Shown here: one piece after another, positions 1-8,148 of the stretch
Layout of the letters: every line of letters starts with the position of its first letter
Position numbering within the stretch: the first letter of the stretch is position 1
Assembly: GCF_003667565.1 (NCBI RefSeq)
Contig: NZ_RCUX01000002.1
Coordinates: forward strand, 186,001 to 250,000
DNA length: 64,000 nt
Direction: 5' to 3'
Source: Mycetocola tolaasinivorans
GTDB lineage: Bacteria > Actinomycetota > Actinomycetes > Actinomycetales > Microbacteriaceae
Notes under the pieces: generated by a model
Told to the model about the DNA's origin: nothing
Database searches by the model: none
What the model saw: only the letters and a program-made list of their open reading frames with translations
Program-made: the position numbers and the translations under genes

Positions 1-1
1 C

Positions 2-193
2 CACTCGGGCCAGGTGTCCGTGGCCGACGGCACCCCGCTCGCCGCCGAACGCCTCTCGCGCCTGCTGACAAACGACCCCGGCATGGGCGTCATCCGGCAC
101 GTGGATGCGGGCTACCAGCGTGCGGCAGATGTCGCCGCCGAACGCGGCGTACACATTCCGATGGAACCCACCATTCGCAACACCGGCAACTAG
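2..193 (+). CDS. hutU: Urocanate hydratase, C-terminal fragment
   Basis: This is the last 63 codons of a gene cut by the window edge, ending at TAG 191-193. Urocanase converts urocanate to 4-imidazolone-5-propionate, the second step of histidine breakdown. The visible tail contains [20 protein letters not shown], a conserved C-terminal urocanase segment, and it is followed 110 bases later on the same strand by imidazolonepropionase, the next enzyme in the pathway. The full length and active-site cysteine region lie outside the window. The call rests on the C-terminal motif and on the neighbour. Confidence 0.9.
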   Translation, partial: HSGQVSVADGTPLAAERLSRLLTNDPGMGVIRHVDAGYQRAADVAAERGVHIPMEPTIRNTGN

Positions 194-303
194 CCTGGGA
201 CCGAGCGCGGGCACACCCGTGCCCGCGCTCAACTCCGGCCCCACGGCCAGCGCGCTACACCCGTGCGAAACACCAGCGTGAAACACCCTCGGGAGGACCC
301 CAG

Positions 304-1479
304 ATGAGCACCCTGATCACCGGCATCGGCGAGCTGACCACCCACGATCCCGAACACTCAGGCGGGCGCCTGCGTGACGCCGCGGTGGTGATGGATGACG
401 GTCTGATCGCCTGGGTCGGGCCCGCGGCGAACGCCCCCGCCGCCGATGAACGATACGACGCCGAGGGGCGCGCCGCGCTGCCCGGCTGGGTTGACTCCCA
501 CACCCACCTGGTCTTCGCGGGGGACCGCACGGCGGAGTTCGAGGCGCGTATGGCCGGCGAAGCGTATGCGGCCGGTGGCATCAACGTGACCGTCGAGGCC
601 ACCCGTGCCGCGACCGACGCACAACTCGAACGCGGCCTGATCCGCCACCTCGAGGAGGCCTACGGGGGCGGCACCACCACCCTGGAAACCAAGACGGGAT
701 ACGGCCTGACCGTGGCCGATGAGCGGCGATCGGCGCAGATCGCGGCCCGCCACGTCGACGAGGTCACCTTCCTCGGGGCGCACGTTGTCCCCGCCGGAGC
801 GGACCGGGCAGCCTATCTCGACCTCGTCACCGGCGAGATGCTGGACGCGGTGGCGGACACCGTCTCCGCCGTCGACGTCTTCTGCGAAACCGGCGCATTC
901 GACGAGGCGGAAACCCGACGCATTCTCGCGGCCGCCACCGCGCGCGGCCTCGACACCCACGTCCACGGAAACCAGCTGGGGCACGGCCCCGGAGTGCGCC
1001 TCGCGGTGGAGCACGAATCGCTCAGCGTGGATCACCTCGGGTTCCTCACCGAAGGCGATATCGCGCTGCTCGCGGCCTCCGACACCGTCGCCACCGTGCT
1101 GCCTGCCTGTGACCTCTCGACGCGCATGCCGCTGGCCCCGGCCCGTGCGCTCCTCGACGCCGGCGCACACCTCGCTATTGCCAGCAACGCGAATCCCGGC
1201 ACCTCGTACACCTCGTCGATGGGATTCGCCGTGGCCACCGCGGTGCTCCAGATGCGCCTCACCGTGGCCGAGGCCGTGCGTGCCGCGACCCACGGTGGTG
1301 CCCGCGCCCTCGGCCGGCACCTCGACCGGCCGGGCAAACCTCGCGTGGGCGAGCTCACCGTGGGTGCCCGCGCCGACCTTCAGATACTCGATGCGCCCTC
1401 GGTCACCCACCTGGCGTATCGCCCCGGCATGCCGCTGACCCACGCGGTCTGGCGTGCCGGAAATCGCGTCCGCGGATAG
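304..1479 (+). CDS. hutI: Imidazolonepropionase
   Basis: HutI hydrolyses 4-imidazolone-5-propionate to N-formimino-L-glutamate in the cytoplasm. The 391-residue protein has the amidohydrolase metal motif HTHLVFAGDR at about residues 66-75, followed by the family-typical EFEARMAGEAY, then HVHGNQ and a later HLGF histidine stretch that would complete the metal and substrate site. Length is normal for the family. ATG 304 is preceded by GGGAGGAC about 6 bases upstream, which fixes the start. It lies just after hutU and before a convergent terminator, so hutU-hutI probably form the end of one transcript. Confidence 0.96.
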   Translation: MSTLITGIGELTTHDPEHSGGRLRDAAVVMDDGLIAWVGPAANAPAADERYDAEGRAALPGWVDSHTHLVFAGDRTAEFEARMAGEAYAAGGINVTVEATRAATDAQLERGLIRHLEEAYGGGTTTLETKTGYGLTVADERRSAQIAARHVDEVTFLGAHVVPAGADRAAYLDLVTGEMLDAVADTVSAVDVFCETGAFDEAETRRILAAATARGLDTHVHGNQLGHGPGVRLAVEHESLSVDHLGFLTEGDIALLAASDTVATVLPACDLSTRMPLAPARALLDAGAHLAIASNANPGTSYTSSMGFAVATAVLQMRLTVAEAVRAATHGGARALGRHLDRPGKPRVGELTVGARADLQILDAPSVTHLAYRPGMPLTHAVWRAGNRVRG

Positions 1480-1503
1480 GGGAACGGGGAATCCGCCGAC
1501 GAG

Positions 1504-1538
1504 GAGGGCCGGCCGGGAGCTGCACCCGGCTGGCCCTC
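1504..1538. terminator. Bidirectional terminator hairpin between hutI and the IclR gene
   Basis: Arms at 1504-1517 (GAGGGCCGGCCGGG) and 1525-1538 (CCCGGCTGGCCCTC) pair over 14 positions with one G-T wobble around a 7-base loop. It sits between convergent hutI and the IclR-family gene. No strong T-run follows, which is common in high-G+C actinobacteria. Confidence 0.7.
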
Positions 1539-1597
1539 GCCCCGTTGAGCCGTTCTCCCGCGGAGCGCTTCGAAGCCAAGGGGCGGAAAAACCCGAG

Positions 1598-2380
1598 CTA
1601 CGCCGTACGTCCGTAGATGCGCTGGGTCAGGGTATCCGCGGTCTGCTGCACCTGCTCAACAAGGCCCGCAATAGCTCCTGGGTCGACGGCCTCCGCGGCG
1701 AAGGTGACGGCAATACCGGCCACCGGCCAGCCGCGGTGATCATGGACAGCGCAGGCCACCGAGGAGAGGCCCGGGCTCACCGAGCCCTCCTCGGTCGCGT
1801 AGCCACGTCGCTGTACCTGGGTCAGGACCTCGCGCAGGCGTGCATAGCGGGTGATCTCATCCGGGCTTTCGCCGCGGGTCACAAACGACCCCTTATCCGG
1901 GAACAGCGCGCGCACCTGGGCCGTGGGCATCCCGGCCAGGATGGCCCGGCCGGTGGCGGTGAGCGGGGCAGGCAGACGCACGTCCACGTCGGTGATCAGC
2001 GAGGGGGCATTTCGTGCGCGCTCCTCGACGATGTAGAGCACATCGCGGCCGTGCAGCACCGCGAGGTGCGCGCTCGCACCCACGCGGTCCACGAGGCCCG
2101 CGAGCAGCGGCCGCCCCAGCCGGGAGAGCGGCTCCTGCCGCGCATACGCCGAGCTGAGCGCGGCCGCCGAGATGCCGAGCCCGTAGCGCTTCTCCTCGGC
2201 GAGGTGCAGCACAAAACCGTTGCGCACCAGCACGTTGAGGAGGTGATAGACGCTCGAGCGCGGCAGCCCGAGCTGCGCGGCGATCATCGAGGCCGGAAGC
2301 GGCCCCCGCTGGGTGGAGAGCAGCGTGAGGATCTGCAGCGTCTGTTCGGCCGCGGGAACCCGTGATGCGACTCCTGCCAT
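1598..2380 (-). CDS. IclR-family transcriptional regulator
   Basis: A 260-residue protein with an N-terminal winged helix (about residues 10-70: RVPAAEQTLQILTLLSTQ, then AAQLGLPRSSVYHLLNVLV as the recognition helix region) and a C-terminal IclR effector domain (about 85-250, with GLVDRVGASAHLAVLHGRDVLYI and ATGRAILAGM). IclR proteins bind small-molecule effectors and repress or activate catabolic operons. It lies 50 bases downstream of hutH on the same strand and inside the hut locus, so control of histidine utilisation is the simplest inference. Candidate operators lie in the hutH-hutG divergent region. The family is clear; the ligand is inferred. Confidence 0.93.
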   Translation of the reverse strand: MAGVASRVPAAEQTLQILTLLSTQRGPLPASMIAAQLGLPRSSVYHLLNVLVRNGFVLHLAEEKRYGLGISAAALSSAYARQEPLSRLGRPLLAGLVDRVGASAHLAVLHGRDVLYIVEERARNAPSLITDVDVRLPAPLTATGRAILAGMPTAQVRALFPDKGSFVTRGESPDEITRYARLREVLTQVQRRGYATEEGSVSPGLSSVACAVHDHRGWPVAGIAVTFAAEAVDPGAIAGLVEQVQQTADTLTQRIYGRTA

Positions 2381-2430
2381 GAAATCCTCCCCTGCTCCAC
2401 GCTCAGCGGTGAGCGCGGGTTACCTCCAGC

Positions 2431-3990
2431 CTAGTCAAGAGTGCCGATGGCTTTCTCCACGGCATCCAGTACGGCACCGCTTTCGACCAGATCGTAGGCC
2501 GCGGTGATGGTGGGGGAGAGGAACTGATCGGTGCTCGGCGCATCGATGCGCGTGCGGAACAGTGCGTGCACCGCGGAGGTGGCGGCACCGGGTACCTGCT
2601 CGGGAGCCTCGGTCAGGCGGAAATCGAGGGCGCGGGTGGAGGCCAGCAGCTCGATCGAGAGCACCCGGCCGAGACCGTCGATGCCGCGACGCAGCTTGCG
2701 GGCCGCGGCCCAGCCCATCGACACGTGGTCCTCCTGCATGGCCGAGGAGGGGATCGAATCCACCGAGGCGGGAACGGCCAGGCGCTTGAGCTCGGAAACG
2801 ATGCCGGCCGCGGTGTACTGGGCGATCATCAGGCCCGAGTCGAGCCCGGGATCTGCCGCGAGGAACGGCGGCAGCCCGTGGTTGCGGGAGGTGTCGAGGA
2901 AGCGATCGGTGCGGCGCTCGGAGATGCTCGCGAGATCAGCCACGGCGATCGCCAGGAAGTCGAGAACGTAGCCCACGGGGGCACCGTGGAAGTTTCCGTT
3001 GGACTCCACCCGTCCGTCGCTCGTCACGACCGGGTTGTCCACGGCCGAGCCCAGCTCGATCGCGGCGACGCTCTCGGCGTGCGCCATCGTGGCACGTACC
3101 GCGCCGTGCACCTGGGGTGAGCAGCGCAGCGAGTAGGCATCCTGCACGCGGGTGAACTGACCCTCGACCGGCCGCTGGATGAGACCAGAATCGGCGAGTA
3201 CTCGCCGCAGGTTGGCCGCGCTGTCCCGCTGTCCCGGATGCGGACGCAGCTCGTGAAGGTCGGCGGCGAAGACGGCGTCGGTGCCGCGCAGGCCCTCGAT
3301 GCTCGCCGCGGCCGCGATGTCCGCCACTCGGACCAGCGCGGCAAGATCGGTGAGGGCAAGGGCGAGCATGCCGAGCATCCCGTCGGTGCCGTTGATCAGT
3401 GCCAGACCCTCCTTTTCGGCAAGCACAACCGGGGTGATGCCGGCGGCGGCGAGGGCGTCAGCTGCGGGCTGCAGCGTGCCATCCGGGCCGCGCACCTCGC
3501 CCTCGCCCATGACCGCGAGCGCGCAGTGCGCGAGCGGCGAGAGATCACCCGAGCAGCCGAGCGAACCGTACTCGTGCACGACCGGAGTAATGCCCGCGTT
3601 GAGGATGTCTCGGTAGGCCTCGGCCGTTTCCAGCCGCACACCGGTGTGCCCGGAAACGAGGGTGTTGAGGCGCAGCAGCATCAGCGCGCGCACCACCTCA
3701 CGCTCGACCTCGGCACCGGTACCTGCCGCGTGCGAGCGCACCAGGCTGCGCTGCAGCTGGGCGCGCTTCTCGGCGGGAATCTGCACGTTGGCGAGGGCGC
3801 CGAAGCCGGTCGAGACGCCGTAGTGCGGGCGGGTGTCGTTCGCCAGCTCCTCGATCACCGCGCGGCTCGCGCGGATGCGGACCGCGGCCTCGGGCGCGAT
3901 CTCGATGCGCGCATTTTCGCGGGCAACCCGGACGACGTCGTTGATGGTCAGGGTGTTCGCGCCGAGCGCGATGGTCTGTGCGTTGCTCAT
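2431..3990 (-). CDS. hutH: Histidine ammonia-lyase
   Basis: HutH deaminates L-histidine to urocanate and ammonia, the first step of the pathway. The 519-residue protein carries the MIO-cofactor signature GSLGCSGDLSPLAHCAL; the prosthetic group forms from the Cys-Ser-Gly triplet (Ala-Ser-Gly in many other phyla; Cys is also seen in actinobacterial enzymes). ATG 3990 (MSNAQTIALG) is chosen over a longer in-frame reading because the longer version would run through the divergent promoter and add about 76 residues not seen in the family. It is transcribed away from hutG and towards the IclR gene. Confidence 0.96.
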   Translation of the reverse strand: MSNAQTIALGANTLTINDVVRVARENARIEIAPEAAVRIRASRAVIEELANDTRPHYGVSTGFGALANVQIPAEKRAQLQRSLVRSHAAGTGAEVEREVVRALMLLRLNTLVSGHTGVRLETAEAYRDILNAGITPVVHEYGSLGCSGDLSPLAHCALAVMGEGEVRGPDGTLQPAADALAAAGITPVVLAEKEGLALINGTDGMLGMLALALTDLAALVRVADIAAAASIEGLRGTDAVFAADLHELRPHPGQRDSAANLRRVLADSGLIQRPVEGQFTRVQDAYSLRCSPQVHGAVRATMAHAESVAAIELGSAVDNPVVTSDGRVESNGNFHGAPVGYVLDFLAIAVADLASISERRTDRFLDTSRNHGLPPFLAADPGLDSGLMIAQYTAAGIVSELKRLAVPASVDSIPSSAMQEDHVSMGWAAARKLRRGIDGLGRVLSIELLASTRALDFRLTEAPEQVPGAATSAVHALFRTRIDAPSTDQFLSPTITAAYDLVESGAVLDAVEKAIGTLD

Positions 3991-4044
3991 GATCCGATTC
4001 GAGCGCACCCGGCCCAAAAGACCAACCCGGCTACCGACGATGAT

Positions 4045-4093
4045 GTCTGGTATCTGAGACTGTGGGGTGCCGCGCTCGTCTGAATTCCCAGAC
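4045..4093. promoter_or_regulatory. Pair of 16-bp GTCTG...AGAC inverted repeats in the hutH/hutG divergent region
   Basis: Two 16-base elements, GTCTGGTATCTGAGAC (4045-4060) and GTCTGAATTCCCAGAC (4078-4093), share the GTCT...AGAC frame; the second has perfect 5-bp arms. Their centres are 33 bases apart, about three helical turns. They lie between the two divergent hut starts and are good candidate operators, probably for the IclR protein encoded two genes away. The regulator assignment is inference. Confidence 0.55.
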
Positions 4094-4148
4094 ACACGTG
4101 TCGTGCGGCCCATACACCGCGGCGGTTTGAACCCTGTACGGTCAGGGC

Positions 4149-5090
4149 ATGAGTACCCCATCACTGCATGATGATCCGCTCTGGCCACGCACTGGCGCCT
4201 GGCCCTCCCGCGGATCACAGCCGGGCGGCAACGTCGCCGACCTGGCCATCGTCGGTGTGCCCACCTGGCGCACCTCGCTCTCGCCCACCGGCGCGCAGCA
4301 CACTCCCGACGCCATCCGGGCGGCCCTGCGGCGCTACTCCGGCCACAGCGTCAGCCTCGACGGCCTGACCGACACCGTGCTCGAGGAGGTCTTGACCCTC
4401 GTCGACGACGGCAATATCGCCGACCCGGACACCCCGGAAGGCGAGGCCGCGGCCATTCGCACACTGCGCGAATTGGCCTCCACCACCGAACTGCTCATAA
4501 GCTTGGGCGGAGACAACGCGGCCACCGTTCCGGCCGCACTCGGGGGATTTGGCGACAATCTCGCCACCGCCGGGCTCATCACGATCGACGCACACCATGA
4601 CCTGCGCGACGGCGTGAGCAACGGATCACCGGTACGCCGCCTCATCCAGGCGGGCCTCGACGGCACCCGGGTGGTCCAGATCGGCATCGCCGACTTCGCG
4701 AACTCCCGCCAGTACCGTGAGCGGGCCCGCGATCTCGGCATCACCGTGATCCATCGCGATGCGCTGCACGATCGCACCCCGCAGGACATCGCCGCCGAGG
4801 CGCTGGCCATCGCGGGGGCTGCGGGAGGGCCCGTGCACGTCGACGTGGACGTGGACGTGTGCGATCGCAGCGTGGCACCGGCCTGCCCGGCATCGGTGCC
4901 GGGCGGACTTCAGGCGCATGAGCTGCGCCGCCTGACCCGGGCTCTCGCCCGGGATGCGCGGGTGCGCTCGCTCGACCTCACCGAGATCGACGCCACCGCC
5001 GACACCGCGGACGGCCGGACCATCCGGCTCGCCGCACTCCTCATTCTTGAGGCCGCCACCGGCCTTGCCCAACGAAAGGCTGCCCAATGA
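4149..5090 (+). CDS. hutG: Formimidoylglutamase (arginase/ureohydrolase family)
   Basis: HutG hydrolyses N-formimino-L-glutamate to glutamate and formamide, the last hut step. The 313-residue protein has the ureohydrolase metal motifs: GGDNA at about 120-124, DAHHD at about 147-151 and the Asp-rich DVDVDVCD at about 232-239. The usual first-motif histidine (GGDH) is Asn here, and the last motif lacks the usual LDP. ATG 4149 follows a -10-like TACGGT (4137-4142) by six bases, suggesting a leaderless mRNA. Its end overlaps the permease start by four bases (ATGA). Context makes hutG much more likely than agmatinase. Confidence 0.88.
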   Translation: MSTPSLHDDPLWPRTGAWPSRGSQPGGNVADLAIVGVPTWRTSLSPTGAQHTPDAIRAALRRYSGHSVSLDGLTDTVLEEVLTLVDDGNIADPDTPEGEAAAIRTLRELASTTELLISLGGDNAATVPAALGGFGDNLATAGLITIDAHHDLRDGVSNGSPVRRLIQAGLDGTRVVQIGIADFANSRQYRERARDLGITVIHRDALHDRTPQDIAAEALAIAGAAGGPVHVDVDVDVCDRSVAPACPASVPGGLQAHELRRLTRALARDARVRSLDLTEIDATADTADGRTIRLAALLILEAATGLAQRKAAQ

Positions 5091-6553
5091 GCGCCGAAAC
5101 CAACACCCCACCCGCATCGTCGCGCCTGGGTAAGGTAACCTCCGAAGGCCTGCGCCGCGGGCTCACCGCACGTCATATCCGTTTCATGGCGCTGGGTTCG
5201 GCCATCGGCACCGGGCTGTTCTACGGCTCCTCCGCCGCGATCAAGACCGCCGGGCCCGCGGTGCTGCTGGCCTACATGATCGGTGGCGCCGCCGTCTTCA
5301 TGGTGATGCGAGCGCTCGGTGAAATGGCCGTGCGCCACCCCGTCTCCGGGTCGTTTGGGCAGTATGCCTCGCGCTACATCGGCCCGTTCGCCGGGTTCCT
5401 CACCGGCTGGACGTACACGTTCGAAATGTTCGTGGTGGCGCTCGCCGACGTTACGGCGTTCGCCGTCTACATGGGCTTCTGGTTCCCCGATGTCGATCGC
5501 TGGATCTGGATCCTCGCCCTCATCTTCTTCATCGCGGCGGTCAACCTCATCTCGGTCAAGGTCTTCGGCGAGCTCGAGTTCTGGTTCGCGCTGATCAAGA
5601 TCGTGGCCATCATCGGCATGATCGCCGGTGGTATCGCCATCATCATCTTCGGCCTGGGCAACCAGAGTGAAAATGCCGCGGGCCTCGCCAACCTCTTCGA
5701 ACACGGTGGATTCTTCCCCGGTGGCATCCTGGGCTTCCTCGCGGCCTTCACCATCGTGATGTTCGCGTTCGGTGGCATCGAGGTCATCGGTATCACCGCC
5801 GGTGAGGCACAGAACCCCAAGGTTGTGATCCCGAAGGCGATCAACTCGGTGCCCGTGCGCATCCTGCTGTTCTACGTTCTGACCCTCGGCGTGATCATGA
5901 TGATCCAGCCCTGGAACACCATCGACGGCTCCAAGAGCCCGTTCGTGTCGATCTTCGACAGCCTCGGGCTGACCGGTGCCGCGCACATCCTAAACGCGGT
6001 CGTGATCACCGCGGCTGTCTCCGCGATCAACGCCGATATCTTCGGTGCCGGGCGCATGCTGCACGGCCTCGCCGAGCAGGGGCACGCGCCCAAGGCCTTC
6101 ACGAGCCTCACCCGTACCGGTGTGCCGTGGCTCACCGTGATCGCCATGTCGGGGGCGCTCCTCGTGGGCGTGGTGCTGAACATCCTGTTCCCGGATCAGA
6201 TCTTCTTCCTGATCGCCGCGCTCGCCACGTTCGCCACGGTCGTGGTGTGGCTGATGATCCTGATTTCGCACATCAGGATGAAGCGCGAAATCGCGCGAGA
6301 CAACCTCCTGCCGAGCGAGTTCCCCGTGCCGCTGTGGCCGGTGGCCTCGTGGATTACCGTCGGGTTCATCGTGTTTGTGATCGTGATGATCGGCGTCATC
6401 CCGGGTACCCGAGACGCCCTCTGGGTCGGGCTGATCTGGATCGCGATTCTTGCGCTCGGCTACCGCTTCCTGGTGCGCCCGAACGGCAAGAAGCCGCGCG
6501 AGCTGGAAGACACCACCGCGCCCATCCGGGTGATCCCGCCGCAGGATCGCTAG
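5087..6553 (+). CDS. Amino acid permease, APC superfamily (probable histidine transporter)
   Basis: A 488-residue integral membrane protein with about 12 hydrophobic segments. Near the N-terminus it has [20 protein letters not shown], the conserved TM1 glycine motif of the AAT/GABA-permease branch, followed by the consensus segment [23 protein letters not shown]. Members import amino acids with protons. It overlaps hutG by four bases, so it is translationally coupled and probably brings in histidine (or proline/related amino acids; the sequence alone does not settle the substrate). A strong hairpin terminator follows. Confidence 0.9.
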   Translation: MSAETNTPPASSRLGKVTSEGLRRGLTARHIRFMALGSAIGTGLFYGSSAAIKTAGPAVLLAYMIGGAAVFMVMRALGEMAVRHPVSGSFGQYASRYIGPFAGFLTGWTYTFEMFVVALADVTAFAVYMGFWFPDVDRWIWILALIFFIAAVNLISVKVFGELEFWFALIKIVAIIGMIAGGIAIIIFGLGNQSENAAGLANLFEHGGFFPGGILGFLAAFTIVMFAFGGIEVIGITAGEAQNPKVVIPKAINSVPVRILLFYVLTLGVIMMIQPWNTIDGSKSPFVSIFDSLGLTGAAHILNAVVITAAVSAINADIFGAGRMLHGLAEQGHAPKAFTSLTRTGVPWLTVIAMSGALLVGVVLNILFPDQIFFLIAALATFATVVVWLMILISHIRMKREIARDNLLPSEFPVPLWPVASWITVGFIVFVIVMIGVIPGTRDALWVGLIWIAILALGYRFLVRPNGKKPRELEDTTAPIRVIPPQDR

Positions 6554-6597
6554 CGCGCACGGTCAGTACTCTCCGGCCGCGCCGCCAGCGCACCGTC

Positions 6598-6637
6598 CAG
6601 CGCCGCCCGGCATCCTCGTGGATGCCGGGCGGCGCTG
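6598..6637 (+). terminator. Strong hairpin after the hut permease
   Basis: A perfect 18-bp stem (6598-6615 with 6620-6637) closes a TCGT loop 45 bases after the permease stop. It ends only 16 bases before the next gene's start at 6654, so the terminator and the next promoter are packed together. Confidence 0.85.
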
Positions 6638-6653
6638 TGCTAACGTGACGAAC

Positions 6654-7301
6654 ATGTCCGCCGTGATCCCCAACAGCCTCAGCGAGCGGGTGTTTGAGAG
6701 CATCCGTGATCGGATCATCGACGGCACCCTCGCTCCCGGTGAGCGCCTGCGTGAGCGAGAGCTGGCGGCTGAGCTGGAGGTTTCCCGGGTACCCGTGCGT
6801 GAGGCCCTGCCCAGGCTCCTGGACGCCGGATACATCGCGGCGGGGCCCGGCCGAGGTATCGTCGTGCGCGATTTTGATCGAGCCGAGGTGATCGAGCTCT
6901 TCGACGTGCGCGCCCACCTGGATGTTTTGGCCGCGGAATCGGCCGCTCGCAACGTGGCTGCCGGCGCGGATGCGACCGCGTTGGCCGCCGCTCTCGAGGC
7001 CGTCACCTCGCGGTCGGAGAAGCCCGGTGCCGCCACGGCCGCGGCGGCGACCCTGCACGCGGAGATCGTCGCCCTCGCGAATAATTCGCTGCTGACGCGG
7101 CTTCTGCGCCCGGTGCTGGACCTCGACCGCCGCCTCGCCGCCCACGCCTACCGTGAGGATCACGCCGAGGCGCTCGAGGAACATCGCGGCCTCGCCGGGG
7201 CGATTCTGCGCGGGCGTCCCGAAGCCGCTGCCGGATTCGCGCGTGCTCATGTGGCCGAGGCGCGTCAGCGCGTGCTCGATACGCTGGATGCGACCGAATA
7301 A
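6654..7301 (+). CDS. GntR-family regulator, FCD subfamily
   Basis: A 215-residue protein with an N-terminal GntR winged helix (LSERVFESIRDRIIDGTLAPGERLRE..., then AAELEVSRVPVREALPRLLDAG) and a C-terminal FCD helical ligand domain (FDVRAHLDVLAAESAARN onward). FCD regulators bind carboxylic or amino-acid-like ligands. ATG 6654 is preferred to a GTG at 6618, which lies inside the loop of the preceding terminator; TAACGT at 6641-6646 sits seven bases before the ATG and suggests leaderless transcription. Two GGTATACC palindromes just downstream, before the ureide operon, are its likely operators. Confidence 0.92.
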   Translation: MSAVIPNSLSERVFESIRDRIIDGTLAPGERLRERELAAELEVSRVPVREALPRLLDAGYIAAGPGRGIVVRDFDRAEVIELFDVRAHLDVLAAESAARNVAAGADATALAAALEAVTSRSEKPGAATAAAATLHAEIVALANNSLLTRLLRPVLDLDRRLAAHAYREDHAEALEEHRGLAGAILRGRPEAAAGFARAHVAEARQRVLDTLDATE

Positions 7302-7307
7302 CAAAAA

Positions 7308-7320
7308 TTGGTATACCGAA
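7308..7320. promoter_or_regulatory. GntR operator candidate, copy 1
   Basis: TTGGTATACCGAA has the perfect palindrome GGTATACC (7310-7317), the type of short GTATAC-centred site bound by FCD GntR regulators. A near-identical copy lies 96 bases downstream. It begins six bases after the gntR stop. Confidence 0.6.
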
Positions 7321-7402
7321 ATAGCGGGCACTGACGTTCCTGGCACTGATTTTACAATCCGGAAACACAATCGCCGCGCTGTAGACTTTCGCGAAGCCTA
7401 GT

Positions 7403-7416
7403 TTGGGTATACCGAA
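7403..7416. promoter_or_regulatory. GntR operator candidate, copy 2
   Basis: TTGGGTATACCGAA carries the same GGTATACC core (7406-7413) and the same CGAA flank as the first copy. It is 41 bases before the GTG start of the DUF1275 gene, so both copies bracket the region where the operon promoter must lie. Two sites would allow looping or cooperative repression. Confidence 0.62.
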
Positions 7417-7456
7417 GCGGTGATCGAGTGACACCGCATCAGCGGAGGGATCACGG

Positions 7457-8146
7457 GTGACCACAGCACTGCAGCACCGAATCGGCGGGGTTCCCCACGT
7501 CGCCCTGATGCTCGCCCTGACGTTTTCCACCGGGGTGATCGATGCGGTGGGCTACGTCGGGCTCGACCGTGTGTTTACCGGAAACATGACCGGCAACGTG
7601 GTGCTGCTCGGGATGGCGCTCGTGGGGGCCGATCACCTGCCCATTCTGGGGCCGGTGATTGCCCTGGTCTGCTTCATGGCCGGTGCCGCAGCGAGCGGCC
7701 GCCTTGCTCGGGGATCCGAGCCCGGATGGACGAGGCGTAACACCGCCCAGCTCGGAATCGTCGCCGGTATTCTCGTTGCCTGCGCCGTCCTGGTGCTCGT
7801 CGCGCCGGTCGTCGAGATCACGGCACTCGCGCTCACGGTAACCGGCCTGCTCGGTGCCGCGATGGGCCTTCAGGCCGGTGCCGCCCGCCACCTCGCGGTG
7901 GCCGATGTGACCACCGTGGTGGTGACCTCAACCCTCGTCGGGCTGGCCTATGACTCCGTACTCGGACGTCACGCAACCCACCCGTGGCTGCGCCGCGCTC
8001 TCGCGGTCATTCTCATCGGGATGGGGGCCGCCGCGGGGGCCTGGTTACACCGGTTCGGACTGGCACCGGGCATCATTCTCTCGGCACTGATCACCCTCGT
8101 GGTTGCCTTCCTCGGGCACCTCGGTGCGCGCCGAATCGAGGCCTGA
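7457..8146 (+). CDS. DUF1275 (YoaK-like) membrane protein
   Basis: A 229-residue protein with about six hydrophobic segments. The N-terminal part (FSTGVIDAVGYVGLDRVFTGNMTGNVVLLG) matches the DUF1275/YoaK signature with the GNMTGN motif. Members are inner-membrane proteins of unknown function. GTG 7457 is the start, with GGAGGGATC about seven bases upstream. It is the first gene of the ureide operon, with only two bases before the amidase fusion, so a transport or membrane role in ureide or oxalate handling can be guessed but not shown. Confidence 0.88.
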   Translation: MTTALQHRIGGVPHVALMLALTFSTGVIDAVGYVGLDRVFTGNMTGNVVLLGMALVGADHLPILGPVIALVCFMAGAAASGRLARGSEPGWTRRNTAQLGIVAGILVACAVLVLVAPVVEITALALTVTGLLGAAMGLQAGAARHLAVADVTTVVVTSTLVGLAYDSVLGRHATHPWLRRALAVILIGMGAAAGAWLHRFGLAPGIILSALITLVVAFLGHLGARRIEA

Positions 8147-8148
8147 CC

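Noticed and set aside
358-1443. Long open frame antisense to hutI
   Set aside because: Shadow of a high-G+C gene: no family motifs, low-complexity Arg/Gly/His composition and no start signal.
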